In this document: positions 1 through 6,700 of the stretch, piece by piece
How positions within the stretch are numbered: position 1 is the stretch's first letter
Layout of the letters: every line of letters begins with the position of its first letter
Assembly (NCBI GenBank): GCA_052387235.1
Contig: JBQTJJ010000018.1
Span: 1 to 6,757 of the forward strand
Reading direction: 5' to 3'
Length of the DNA: 6,757 nucleotides
Source of the DNA: JBQTJJ01 sp052387235
Lineage (GTDB): Bacteria; Actinomycetota; Acidimicrobiia; Acidimicrobiales; GCA-2861595
Notes under the pieces: model-generated
What the model saw: only the letters and a program-made list of their open reading frames with translations
Told to the model about the DNA's origin: nothing
The model's database searches: none
Translations under genes and position numbers: made by a program

Positions 1-82
1 GGCCCTTGGCGGTGATGGCGTATTTTGGGCTCGAGGCGACCGGGGAGATGGCGATGGCGGCAGGTGGGACCGGAACTGCGGC

Positions 83-87
83 AGGAA
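83..87 (+). promoter_or_regulatory. Ribosome binding site supporting the ATG at 96
   Basis: AGGAA lies 8 bases before the ATG at 96. The upstream start candidates in the same frame lack a comparably placed site: GGGGAG sits directly against the ATG at 48. This favours the short form of the methyltransferase. The match is only moderate, so it is supporting rather than decisive evidence. Confidence 0.5.
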
Positions 88-95
88 ACGCCGAC

Positions 96-917
96 ATGGC
101 AGCAGCGTGGGACGGCGCCGAGGGCGACCACTGGGCCGAACACGCCGCTCGCTACGAGGCAGCGTCATCCACGTATGTCCACCGCCTGCTGGACGCGATC
201 GACGTCGACGCGCGCAGCGCCGTGCTCGACGTCGGATGCGGAACAGGGGGGACGACGCTCGCGGTGGGGAAACGGGCGGTCGAGGGCGCGGTTCTCGGGG
301 TGGACCTGTCGTCGCGGATGCTGGGGGTCGGCCGGGCGAACGCGGCCGCGGCCGGCTTGGATCACGTGCGGTTCGAGCAGGCCGACGCCCAGGTGCACCC
401 GTTCGAACCGGCGTCGTTCGACCTGGCCATCAGCAGCTTCGGCGCCATGTTCTTCGCCGACCCCGTCGCCGCGTTCGCCAATATCCGCGGCGCGCTTCGA
501 CCACAGGGGGGGATCGCGTTCCAGGCCTGGCGGGAGCTCGGGCGCAACGAGTGGATCAGCGCCATCCGAGACGCACTCGCAGCCGGTCGCGACCTGCCGA
601 TCCCACAGCCTGGTGTGCCGGGCCCCTTCGGCATGGCCGACCGCGACCTCACGACCGAGCGCCTCGTTGCCGCCGGGTTCGACGAGGTCGAGTTCACCGC
701 GGTCGACGAGCCGATGTGGTTCGGGCGCGACACCGACGACGCGTATTCGTTCGTCTCGACGCTCGGCATCACCCGTGGACTGACGGCCGATCTCGACGAC
801 TCGGTGCGAACCGGGACGCTGGAGGAGTTGCGTGCGGTGCTCGAGCGTCACGCCACCCCCGACGGTGTGCGGTTCGCCGGATCTGCCTGGCTGATCACCG
901 CGCGGACGTCGCCCTGA
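96..917 (+). CDS. Class I SAM-dependent methyltransferase
   Basis: This 273-residue protein is predicted to transfer a methyl group from S-adenosylmethionine to an unidentified small molecule in the cytoplasm. Motif I is VLDVGCGTGG at residues 43-52 (glycine-rich SAM loop). The acidic end of strand 2 is GVDLS at 68-72, the adenine-contacting segment is FEQADAQ at 93-99, and FDLAISSFGAMFF at 108-120 with the following ALRPQGG is the usual motif IV to post-IV region of Methyltransf_11/25 folds. The N-terminal AAAWDGAEGDHWAEHAARY is the typical cap ahead of the fold. I chose the ATG at 96 because that cap starts there and AGGAA lies 8 bases upstream. The frame stays open to the left window edge, with possible starts at TTG 6, ATG 15, ATG 48 and ATG 54, but the extra residues are Ala/Gly-rich and look non-homologous. 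There is no signal peptide or membrane segment. The gene converges on the HNH gene after 32 bases, and no clear terminator is visible there. GC is about 67-68% in sampled lines, lower than in the genes to the right. Family is secure; substrate is unknown. Confidence 0.9.
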   Translation: MAAAWDGAEGDHWAEHAARYEAASSTYVHRLLDAIDVDARSAVLDVGCGTGGTTLAVGKRAVEGAVLGVDLSSRMLGVGRANAAAAGLDHVRFEQADAQVHPFEPASFDLAISSFGAMFFADPVAAFANIRGALRPQGGIAFQAWRELGRNEWISAIRDALAAGRDLPIPQPGVPGPFGMADRDLTTERLVAAGFDEVEFTAVDEPMWFGRDTDDAYSFVSTLGITRGLTADLDDSVRTGTLEELRAVLERHATPDGVRFAGSAWLITARTSP

Positions 918-949
918 TGGGCGAAGGCGGCGCCTGAAACCCCCTGGGC

Positions 950-2095
950 TCACCGCCTCGGCGGAGGATCCGGCCCCCGGTGACGGGCCCGGTTGTGGAA
1001 CCCGCAGGCCAGGCGGCCGTTCGCCTCGGTGGTGCGCCCGCCGGCCGCCCATGGCTCGATGTGGTCGACCTGGCACCACTCGGCGGGCACGTCGCAGAGG
1101 TCCTCGAAGCACTCCCGGTCGCGCACCTGGACGGCCCGGCGCAGCGCCCCGGTGAACAACCGCCTGGTCTCGCCCACGTCGATCACCCTCGACGGGGTGT
1201 CGAACACCACCCGCTCGGCCCACGCCCGGTCCAGCCACTCGGCCACCGTGCCCGGGCTCACCACGGTGCCGTTGGCCAGCTCGCAGACGGGCCCGGCGAA
1301 GGTCTCCCAGCCCACCAGCACGGTGAACAGCGGCTCGGGACGCCGGCCGCCGGCGGGAGCGGTGCCGGACCGCACCGCCATCTCGATCAGGGCGTCGGCC
1401 CGGCGCTGGGCCGGGGTGCGGCGGAGGTCGTCGACACCGGCGCCCTCTCCTACCCGGGCCCGGGCCTCGGACCAGTCGTCGTCGAACAACTCGTCCACGA
1501 TGCGCTGCAGTGCGGTGTGGACGATGGCGCCGCCCACGGGGTCGAGCAACAGGTCGCCCAGCCACGTGCCCTCGAAGCCCTGCGAGAGGTGGAACCGCCG
1601 GCCCTCCACCTGCTTGGCGGCGCGGTCCTCGGTGCCGTCGGGATCGGCCCGCTGTGACCAGTAGGCCACCGCCCGCACGAAGGCCGGGAAGTGCAGGCCG
1701 GAGGCCTTGGACACGAGCAGGTCCTCGTCGCGCTCCATGGCCTCGGCGGTGGCCTTTGTGCGGGCCCGGGCCAGCACCGAGGCGTGGGCACCCCCCACGT
1801 CGCCCGCCAGCCACGCCCGCTCCGTCACCGGCAGGTGGCGGAGGTCACGGCCGAGGTGCACCCGCCGGGAGGCGGCGGCCTTGGGGAGGTTGCAGCGGTA
1901 GGCGATCCAGGCCGCGGCCGACCGGGCCCGGCCGGACTGCCACCCGCCGGCGGCGTCGAAGGCGCCCGACGCCACCGTGGTGGCCGCCTCCAGGCGGGCC
2001 AGGGCCCGGTGCAGGCGTTCGATGCTGTCGCCGTCGGCGAAGGTGGTGGCGTCGGCGCACACCTTGTCCAGCACGTCCTCCAGCTCGTCGAGCAT
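950..2095 (-). CDS. DUF222 / 13E12-type HNH endonuclease-family protein
   Basis: This is a 381-residue protein of the DUF222 + HNH architecture that is multicopy in many actinobacteria (REP13E12 family in Mycobacterium). Residues about 25-200 form the helical DUF222-like part (LHRALARLEAATTVASGAF, then WIAYRCNLPKAAASRR). The C-terminal HNH nuclease fold has a zinc-type Cys set, C329-x4-C334, C341 and C364. Its catalytic core is D344-H345 in CQVDHIEPWAAGG, then N359 and H367-N368. All key residues are present, so the nuclease looks intact and is predicted to cut DNA, but the biological role of the family is unresolved. The frame runs upstream to 2302, but the extra 69 residues are encoded by the promoter and hairpin region and have no family character. 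The ATG at 2095 begins MLDELEDVLDKV, a normal family N-terminus. There is no Shine-Dalgarno sequence, and the -10 box lies 7 bases upstream, so the mRNA is probably leaderless. A LexA box overlaps the promoter, implying DNA-damage induction. Confidence 0.9.
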   Translation of the reverse strand: MLDELEDVLDKVCADATTFADGDSIERLHRALARLEAATTVASGAFDAAGGWQSGRARSAAAWIAYRCNLPKAAASRRVHLGRDLRHLPVTERAWLAGDVGGAHASVLARARTKATAEAMERDEDLLVSKASGLHFPAFVRAVAYWSQRADPDGTEDRAAKQVEGRRFHLSQGFEGTWLGDLLLDPVGGAIVHTALQRIVDELFDDDWSEARARVGEGAGVDDLRRTPAQRRADALIEMAVRSGTAPAGGRRPEPLFTVLVGWETFAGPVCELANGTVVSPGTVAEWLDRAWAERVVFDTPSRVIDVGETRRLFTGALRRAVQVRDRECFEDLCDVPAEWCQVDHIEPWAAGGRTTEANGRLACGFHNRARHRGPDPPPRR

Positions 2096-2131
2096 GTCCG
2101 TAATCGTACACCTGTTCGATGAACCGATCAA
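2096..2131 (-). promoter_or_regulatory. Predicted sigma-70-type promoter of the HNH gene (leaderless)
   Basis: On the - strand, a -35-like TTGATC (2131-2126, 4 of 6 to TTGACA) is followed by an exact 17-base spacer (2125-2109). The -10-like TACGAT (2108-2103, 4 of 6 to TATAAT) comes next. Seven bases (2102-2096) then separate the -10 from the ATG at 2095, so transcription would start at or next to the A of the start codon. The absence of a ribosome binding site fits this. Leaderless transcripts are common in actinobacteria. The element matches are partial, but spacing, AT-rich context and the overlapping operator agree. Confidence 0.6.
2104..2119 (-). promoter_or_regulatory. LexA (SOS) box
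   Basis: The - strand reads TCGAAC-AGGT-GTACGA. The actinobacterial SOS box, as known from Mycobacterium, is TCGAAC-N4-GTTCGA. The match is 11 of 12 defined positions, with one T-to-A difference in the second half. The box covers the 3' part of the promoter spacer and most of the -10 element, and ends 8 bases before the HNH start codon, which is where a repressor would block RNA polymerase. Some 13E12-family genes of Mycobacterium tuberculosis are recorded as LexA/DNA-damage regulated, which supports the reading. Confidence 0.75.
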
Positions 2132-2163
2132 GGAGAAACCCTTATGGGACAAGGGTTTCTTCT
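2131..2163. repeat. Perfect 10-bp inverted repeat with 7-base centre
   Basis: The arms AGAAACCCTT (2134-2143) and AAGGGTTTCT (2151-2160) are exact reverse complements around ATGGGAC (2144-2150). In + strand RNA the stem extends to 13 pairs (2131-2163) with one G-U wobble. The repeat sits just upstream of the HNH -35 box and 97 bases beyond the stop codon of the phosphotransferase gene transcribed toward it. It may be a terminator for that upstream unit (the - strand copy is followed by CCTTGATC, so there is no real U tract), a binding site for a dimeric regulator, or a recombinase core site. None of these is proven. Confidence 0.7.
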
Positions 2164-2256
2164 GTTCAATCCCTGAGCCGAGCCCTCGTGACGGTCGTGT
2201 CCTCTTCCATCCCGGAGTGCGACGAGTGACCCGGAAGGCCGTCGCCCCTCCTGGGT

Positions 2257-3273
2257 TCAGACCAGGCCGAGCTCGAGGGTGCGCCGGGCCTGGGCCACCC
2301 ACCAGGACAGGCCGGCGGCCTCCCGGGCGCGGATGGCGGGGTCGGCGTGGCCGGCGGCGTCGAGGGCCTTGTTCCAGCCCAGGTCCGCCACCGCGGCCAG
2401 CAGCGCCAGCCGCAGCGCGATCTCGTCGTGGCCGTCACCCGCGGCGAGACGGGCCTCGTGCAGCAGGTCGTCGGGCGCCACATCCAGCGCGGAGGCCCCC
2501 ATCAGGAAGGTCGCGACGTCGAGGGCGCCGGGCGCCTCGGTGGCCAGGTTCCAGTCGAGGAGCACCACCCGGTCCGGTTCGAGTGCGACGTTGACGAGCC
2601 AACGGTCGCCGTGCGCGAGCGTGGGGCCCCGGGCCGCGCGGGCGGCGGCGCGGGGGCCGGGGGCGGCGTGCACGGCGGCGACCGCGCCGGCCACGTCGGC
2701 GGGGACCAGGTCGGCGAACTGCTCCCAACCCCGCAGCGCGAGGTCGACCAGCGGGTGGTGCTCGCACCGCAGGGACCGCAGGCCGGCGGGCGCGAACAGG
2801 GAGAGCCGGGTGGCGAGCGGGCACAGGCCGGCGGGCGGGCGGCCGGCGAAGGCGGCGTGCACGGCGGCGGCGGCGGCGAAGATGCGCCGGCGGTCCTCCC
2901 GCCCCACCGGCGTGTCCCAGCCGAGCACGGCGTCGCCCAGATCGCGCATCACGGTCACCACGGCCCCGCCCTCGCGCCAGCCGCCCACCATGGCGTGAGC
3001 GACGCCGGCCGGGAGTCGGTCGAGGGCGCCGGTGGCCCACAGGCACAGCTCGCGCCCCTCGGTGTCGCCCGACAGCCGCATGGCGAGGTCCGTGCCGGCG
3101 GCGGCCCGCTTCACCACCAGCCGGGTGCCGTCGGCCAGGCGCACCCGCTCGAGGCGGGCGCCGGAGCGCCCGTCGTGGCCGGCGAGCGGCGACCGCTCGA
3201 CGGCGGTGTCCAGGACGGCGGGGCCGGCGGCGACCCCCGCCGGGGCGCCGCCGGCCGGCGCCGCCGGGATCAT
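2257..3273 (-). CDS. APH-family (aminoglycoside/choline kinase-fold) phosphotransferase
   Basis: This 338-residue cytoplasmic protein has the protein-kinase-like APH fold and is predicted to transfer phosphate from ATP to a small hydroxylated substrate. VVKR at 53-56 provides the N-lobe lysine (K55), with the candidate helix glutamate in TEGRELCLWA (71-80), and VVTVMRDLG at 105-113 is hinge-like. The catalytic loop is HGDRWLVN at 221-228, with D223 as catalytic base and N228 as metal ligand. The metal-binding motif is LLDW at 238-241 (D240). All catalytic residues are intact and the length is normal for the family. The start codon overlaps the cupin stop as ATGA (3273-3270). A GGAGG lies too close to the ATG to be ideal, so translation is probably coupled to the cupin. 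The frame extends upstream to 3720, but that part runs out of frame through the cupin gene and is not real. The family includes antibiotic kinases as well as many metabolic ones, and nothing here indicates antibiotic resistance. Substrate is unknown. Confidence 0.88.
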   Translation of the reverse strand: MIPAAPAGGAPAGVAAGPAVLDTAVERSPLAGHDGRSGARLERVRLADGTRLVVKRAAAGTDLAMRLSGDTEGRELCLWATGALDRLPAGVAHAMVGGWREGGAVVTVMRDLGDAVLGWDTPVGREDRRRIFAAAAAVHAAFAGRPPAGLCPLATRLSLFAPAGLRSLRCEHHPLVDLALRGWEQFADLVPADVAGAVAAVHAAPGPRAAARAARGPTLAHGDRWLVNVALEPDRVVLLDWNLATEAPGALDVATFLMGASALDVAPDDLLHEARLAAGDGHDEIALRLALLAAVADLGWNKALDAAGHADPAIRAREAAGLSWWVAQARRTLELGLV

Positions 3274-3647
3274 GCCTCCGCCGCCGCCAGGTTCCTCAGC
3301 ACCACCTCCATGGTCCGGCCCAGCTGCTCCGACGGGCTGAACTCCACGATCTCGGTGCCGGCGAACATCAGGGGCAGGTGGCCGGGGCGGGCGACGTACG
3401 CCTGGCCGGCGGTGATCTCGTCCGAGGTGCCGTCGGCGTAGCGGTACACGAGCTTGCCCCGCAGCACCACGCCCCAGTGCGGGCACTGGCAGTGGTCGTC
3501 GGGCAGTCCCTGGAACAGCGGCGCCGGGTCGGCGTCGGCGGTGTACGTCTCGAAGCCGACGGTGTAGCCGTCGATGTCCTCGTAGCGCCCCTCGAAGCCC
3601 TCCATCTCCTCGACCTGCGACGCCTGGTCCTTGCTGATCTTCCCCAT
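3270..3647 (-). CDS. Small single-domain cupin protein
   Basis: This is a 125-residue protein with one cupin beta-barrel. Motif 1 is DDHCQCPHWGVVLRGKL (50-65 region) and motif 2 is AGQAYVARPGHLPLMFAG (80-97), followed by EIVEFSPSEQL. In classical cupins motif 1 supplies His-x-His-x3-Glu. Here the equivalent stretch is D51-H52-C53-Q54-C55-P56-H57, so the metal ligands, if metal is bound, would be an unusual Cys/His mix with H90 from motif 2. I recall the same CPHWG signature from other small actinobacterial cupins, so this looks like a subfamily trait rather than damage. The start at 3647 (MGKISKD) follows AGGAGGA with a 3-base gap. The longer TTG start at 3680 would place that site inside the gene. 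There is no signal peptide. The stop overlaps the phosphotransferase start by ATGA, so the two are coupled. Biochemical role (sensor, isomerase, dioxygenase or structural barrel) cannot be assigned. Confidence 0.85.
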   Translation of the reverse strand: MGKISKDQASQVEEMEGFEGRYEDIDGYTVGFETYTADADPAPLFQGLPDDHCQCPHWGVVLRGKLVYRYADGTSDEITAGQAYVARPGHLPLMFAGTEIVEFSPSEQLGRTMEVVLRNLAAAEA

Positions 3648-3650
3648 GGG

Positions 3651-3657
3651 TCCTCCT
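3651..3657 (-). promoter_or_regulatory. Strong ribosome binding site of the cupin gene
   Basis: The - strand reads AGGAGGA directly upstream of CCC-ATG (start at 3647). It is the strongest Shine-Dalgarno match in the window, though its spacing to the start is on the short side. It decides the start in favour of MGKISKD. No convincing -35/-10 pair is visible in the 79 bases between the ATPase stop and this start; the only -10-like string, TACACC, has no partner at a proper distance. Confidence 0.75.
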
Positions 3658-3702
3658 CCGGTTGGATGGTGTACCCCCAAGGCGTGAGGACGGGGAGCCC
3701 GG

Positions 3703-3721
3703 TGTGAGGCCGCGCCTCACA
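3703..3721 (-). repeat. Hairpin just after the ATPase stop codon
   Basis: TGTGAGGC (3703-3710) and GCCTCACA (3714-3721) are perfect 8-base complements around a 3-base loop. The - strand copy begins 6 bases after the ATPase stop codon (3729-3727). It is not followed by a U tract, so on the rule for factor-independent terminators it is weak. It could still be a partial terminator, an mRNA 3'-end stabiliser or a processing site that reduces read-through from the ATPase gene into the cupin gene. Confidence 0.5.
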
Positions 3722-3726
3722 GCCGC

Positions 3727-6700
3727 TCACAGCTGCCAGGTCACCGGCTCCCGCGGGTCGTAGACGCAGAAGGCCCCGGTCCGCACGGACTCCCGCAGGT
3801 GGGCGGCCATCTCGGGGTGCCGGCGCTCGACCAGCCGCACCGCCTCGCGGATCCGCTGGGTGACGCTGGACCGGGCCCGCTCGGCCGCCGACGGGCCCAG
3901 CCGGCGCGACCGCCCCCCCAGGCCGTACGCGGCCGTGAGCTGGTCGACCAGGGCGTCGCGCTCGGCCGCCAGCCGGGCCGACCGGGCCGTGTCGGCCCGC
4001 CCGTCGCTCTCGTCCAGCTCGGACTCGATCCGGCGCAGGCGGGTCGCGTAGGCGTGGCGGGCCGCCACGTCCAGGATTTCGTCGCCGGCACCCTCGACCA
4101 CGGGCGTCCCGGCCAGGTCGAGGGCGGCGACCTCCCGACCCGGCGAGGCCAGCATCCGGGCCAGGTCGTGCAGGCCCTTGCGGTCCGGGACGTGGACCGT
4201 GGTGCCGGCCCACGCCAGCTCCCAGCCGTCGCCGGTCCGGCGGAAGGTCCCGGGGCCCGGGCCGGGCGCCCGCCGGGCCGCCGCCCGAAGGGCCGCCACG
4301 GTGGCGCCGGCCGCCCCGTCGGCCGCCGCCGCCGCGGCCAGGTGGCGGTCGGCGTTCGCCCGCCGTCCCTGGGCGAGGGCCAGCAGGCCGAGGAACTCCT
4401 CCGCCGAACCCCGGCACCAGCACCCGATGCCCTCCACCGCGAACTGGTCCCGGAAGGGGAGCAGCGCGTCGTAGGCCCACGCCGCGATGCGGTGCCCGCC
4501 GATCAGGTCGACGAGCACGGCCAGCTGGCACAGCAGGGGCAGCCACTCCGAGTCGACAGGGACGTCCGCCACCCGCCCGGCCACGGGCTCGAACACGGCC
4601 CTCGCCTCCTCCGGCCGGCCCGCCACCGCCAGCGACAGGGAGACGGAGACCACCACCGTCGTCGACTCGAGACCGTCGTCGGCGATCCCCTCCAGGAGGG
4701 CGGGCAGCTCGTGGCCCCGACCCCGGTCGGCGCGCAGGCACCAGTCCTGGATCGTGCAGAGCAGGGCCGCGTTCGCGCTGCCGGCCCGCTCCCCCAGGGC
4801 CAGGGCCTCCCTGCGCAGCCCGTCGGCCTCGTCGAACTGCCCGGCCATGCCCAGGCGCATGGCCCGCCACAGCGGCACCAGCCAGAGGTAGAGCGGCTGG
4901 CGCAGGGTCCCGGCCACGGCGGCGTAGTCGTCGACCTCACGGTCGAACCCGGCCGTCTGGCCCCGCTCGAGCAGGGCCATGGCCCGGAGCCGGCGGCCCA
5001 GCAGCTCGAGGCGCCGGTCCCGGAGGCCCTGGGCCAGCGACACCACCTCGGTCGCGGCCCGCTCCCGGGCCGCCAGATCAGCCGGACCGGAGATGGCGTC
5101 GCAGTACGCGGCCAGTGCCCATGCCAGCGCCTCCCGGTCGCCCGAGGCGCGGGCCAGCTCCACGGCCTCGTCGGCCAGGTCCAGGCGGCGGTGGTGGCCG
5201 GCGCCGTAGGTCAGGGCGATCGACAGCCGGCCGCAGAGACGGGACCGCAGCGCCGGGTGGCCGTCGCCCGTGGCGACGAGCGCCTCCTCCAGCAGGTCGA
5301 TCTGCTCCTGGTCGGCCAGCACGACCTCGAAGCCGCCGCCGCTTCCCACGCCGAGGGCGGCGCGGGCCAGCCCCAGGGGGAGGCCCCCCTCCCGGGCCAG
5401 CCGCGCCGCTTCCCGGTAGGCCCGGCGGGCCCGGTCCGACGCGCCGGCGCGCTGCTCCGCGTCGCCCAGGGCCAGCAGGACCTCGACCCGGTCGGCGGCG
5501 GCGGGATCGAGATCGAGGGCGCCAACCGCCTGGCGGAGCAGCCGGGCCGCCTCCTCGTAGGCGGTGCGGCGCCCCGCCTCTGCCGCCGCCGCCATCGACC
5601 AGGTCACCGCCCGGCCGGCGCAGCCGGCCACAGCCGCCGCCGCCGCGAAGTGGTGGGCCAGGGCGGCAGCGTCGACGGCCAGGCCCCGCGCCCGGAGGGT
5701 CTCGAGCGCCGCCCCCACCGAGGCGTGGAGCCGGACGCGCTGGGCCAGGCCGATGCCCTCGAGGGCGGCGGCCCGGGCCAGGGCGTGGGTGAAGCGGAAC
5801 CGACCGGGCCCGGTCCCCGTCTCCACCAGCCGGGCCGACGCCGCCTCGTCGATCGCCCCCAGCACCTCGTCGGGTCCGGCGCCGGCGGCCAGGGCCACCA
5901 GGTCCGGCGTGAACTCGTCCCCGGCCAGCGCCGCCACCGTGAGCGTCTGCCGGCACCCGGCCGACAGCCGGCCGATGCGGGCCCCGAGGGTGGCTCCCAC
6001 CGTCGGCGGCAGGGCGTCAGTGTCGAGTCCGAACCGCACCAGCTCCCGGGTGAACAACGGGTTTCCGCCGGCCCGCCCGTAGAGCGCGTCGACGACGCCG
6101 CCGTCCGGCACCGTCCCGGTGGTCGCCGACATCAGCTCCGCCACCTCGCCCGGCGTGAGCCCTTCCAGCGCCACCACCGACCCGTGCCGCAGGAGGTGCG
6201 GGAGCAGCTCGGACAGCTCGCCGCCGACATCGGTGTCGCGGTAGGCGACGGCCAGGACCATCGGGGTCGACCGCAGGGCGGGGGTGACGGCGGCCAGCAA
6301 TCGCACGGAGGGTGCATCGGCCCAGTGGAGGTCGTCGAGGACCAGCAGGCCGGCCCGGTCGCGGCCGGCGGCCCGCAGGAGGTCGACCACGGCGTCCGCC
6401 ACCTCGAGCCGGGCCGTGTCCGGGTCCTCTTCGCCGGCAGGGGCACCACCGACGACCACGTCGATCCAGCGCCGGCGCGCACCCAACCCGTCCACCAGCG
6501 AAGGCCGGTCGGCGAGGAGCCGGCGCAGCAGCTGGCTCCAAGGCCACAGCCCCGCCACTGACGCCGACTCCCAGCACGCGGCCGACGCCACCGCCAGGCC
6601 CCGGGCCCGCGCCCGCGCCACCGCCTCGTCGCACAGCCGCGTCTTGCCGATCCCCGCCTCGCCGGTGACGATCAGCAGGCCGCCCCGGCCCCGCTCCACC

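Noticed and set aside
398..412. GTTCGAAC inside the methyltransferase gene as another LexA site
   Set aside because: It lacks the four-base spacing between TCGAAC and GTTCGA halves and lies inside coding sequence. It is a chance palindrome.
918..949. Bidirectional terminator between the convergent methyltransferase and HNH genes
   Set aside because: Only AGGCG-G-CGCCT (one-base centre) and a 6-bp stem across 22 bases reaching into the HNH gene are found, with no U tract. This is too weak to call.
165..1814. A 549-codon open frame on the - strand across the methyltransferase and HNH genes
   Set aside because: It overlaps two well-supported genes in other frames and encodes low-complexity Arg/Gly/Pro sequence with no recognisable domain.
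2155..2185. tRNA T-arm-like GTTCAATCC near the inverted repeat, as a possible tRNA attachment site
   Set aside because: The flanking bases do not form the five-pair T stem, and no acceptor or anticodon arm is present.
2257..3273. Aminoglycoside resistance gene
   Set aside because: Only the general APH fold and catalytic motifs are visible. Most members of this family in environmental actinobacteria are not shown to act on antibiotics, and no resistance-specific signature or mobile context is seen.
3274..3720. N-terminal extension of the phosphotransferase to 487 residues
   Set aside because: The extra 149 codons run through the cupin gene in another frame. The ATGA overlap and domain start both indicate 3273.
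3913..3919. C7 tract in the ATPase gene as a frameshift site
   Set aside because: The reading frame is continuous through it and the C-terminal motifs downstream are in the same frame as the rest of the protein.
3727..3920. LuxR-type helix-turn-helix at the ATPase C-terminus
   Set aside because: I looked for the typical LuxR motif (LTxREREVL and IAxxLxxSxxTV). It is absent; the ending PVTWQL belongs to a different module.
3799..6561. A 920-codon open frame on the + strand
   Set aside because: It lies wholly antisense to the ATPase, whose Walker motifs and domain order are clear. Its translation is rich in Gly, Pro, Arg and Gln without motifs, as expected from opposite-strand frames in very GC-rich DNA.
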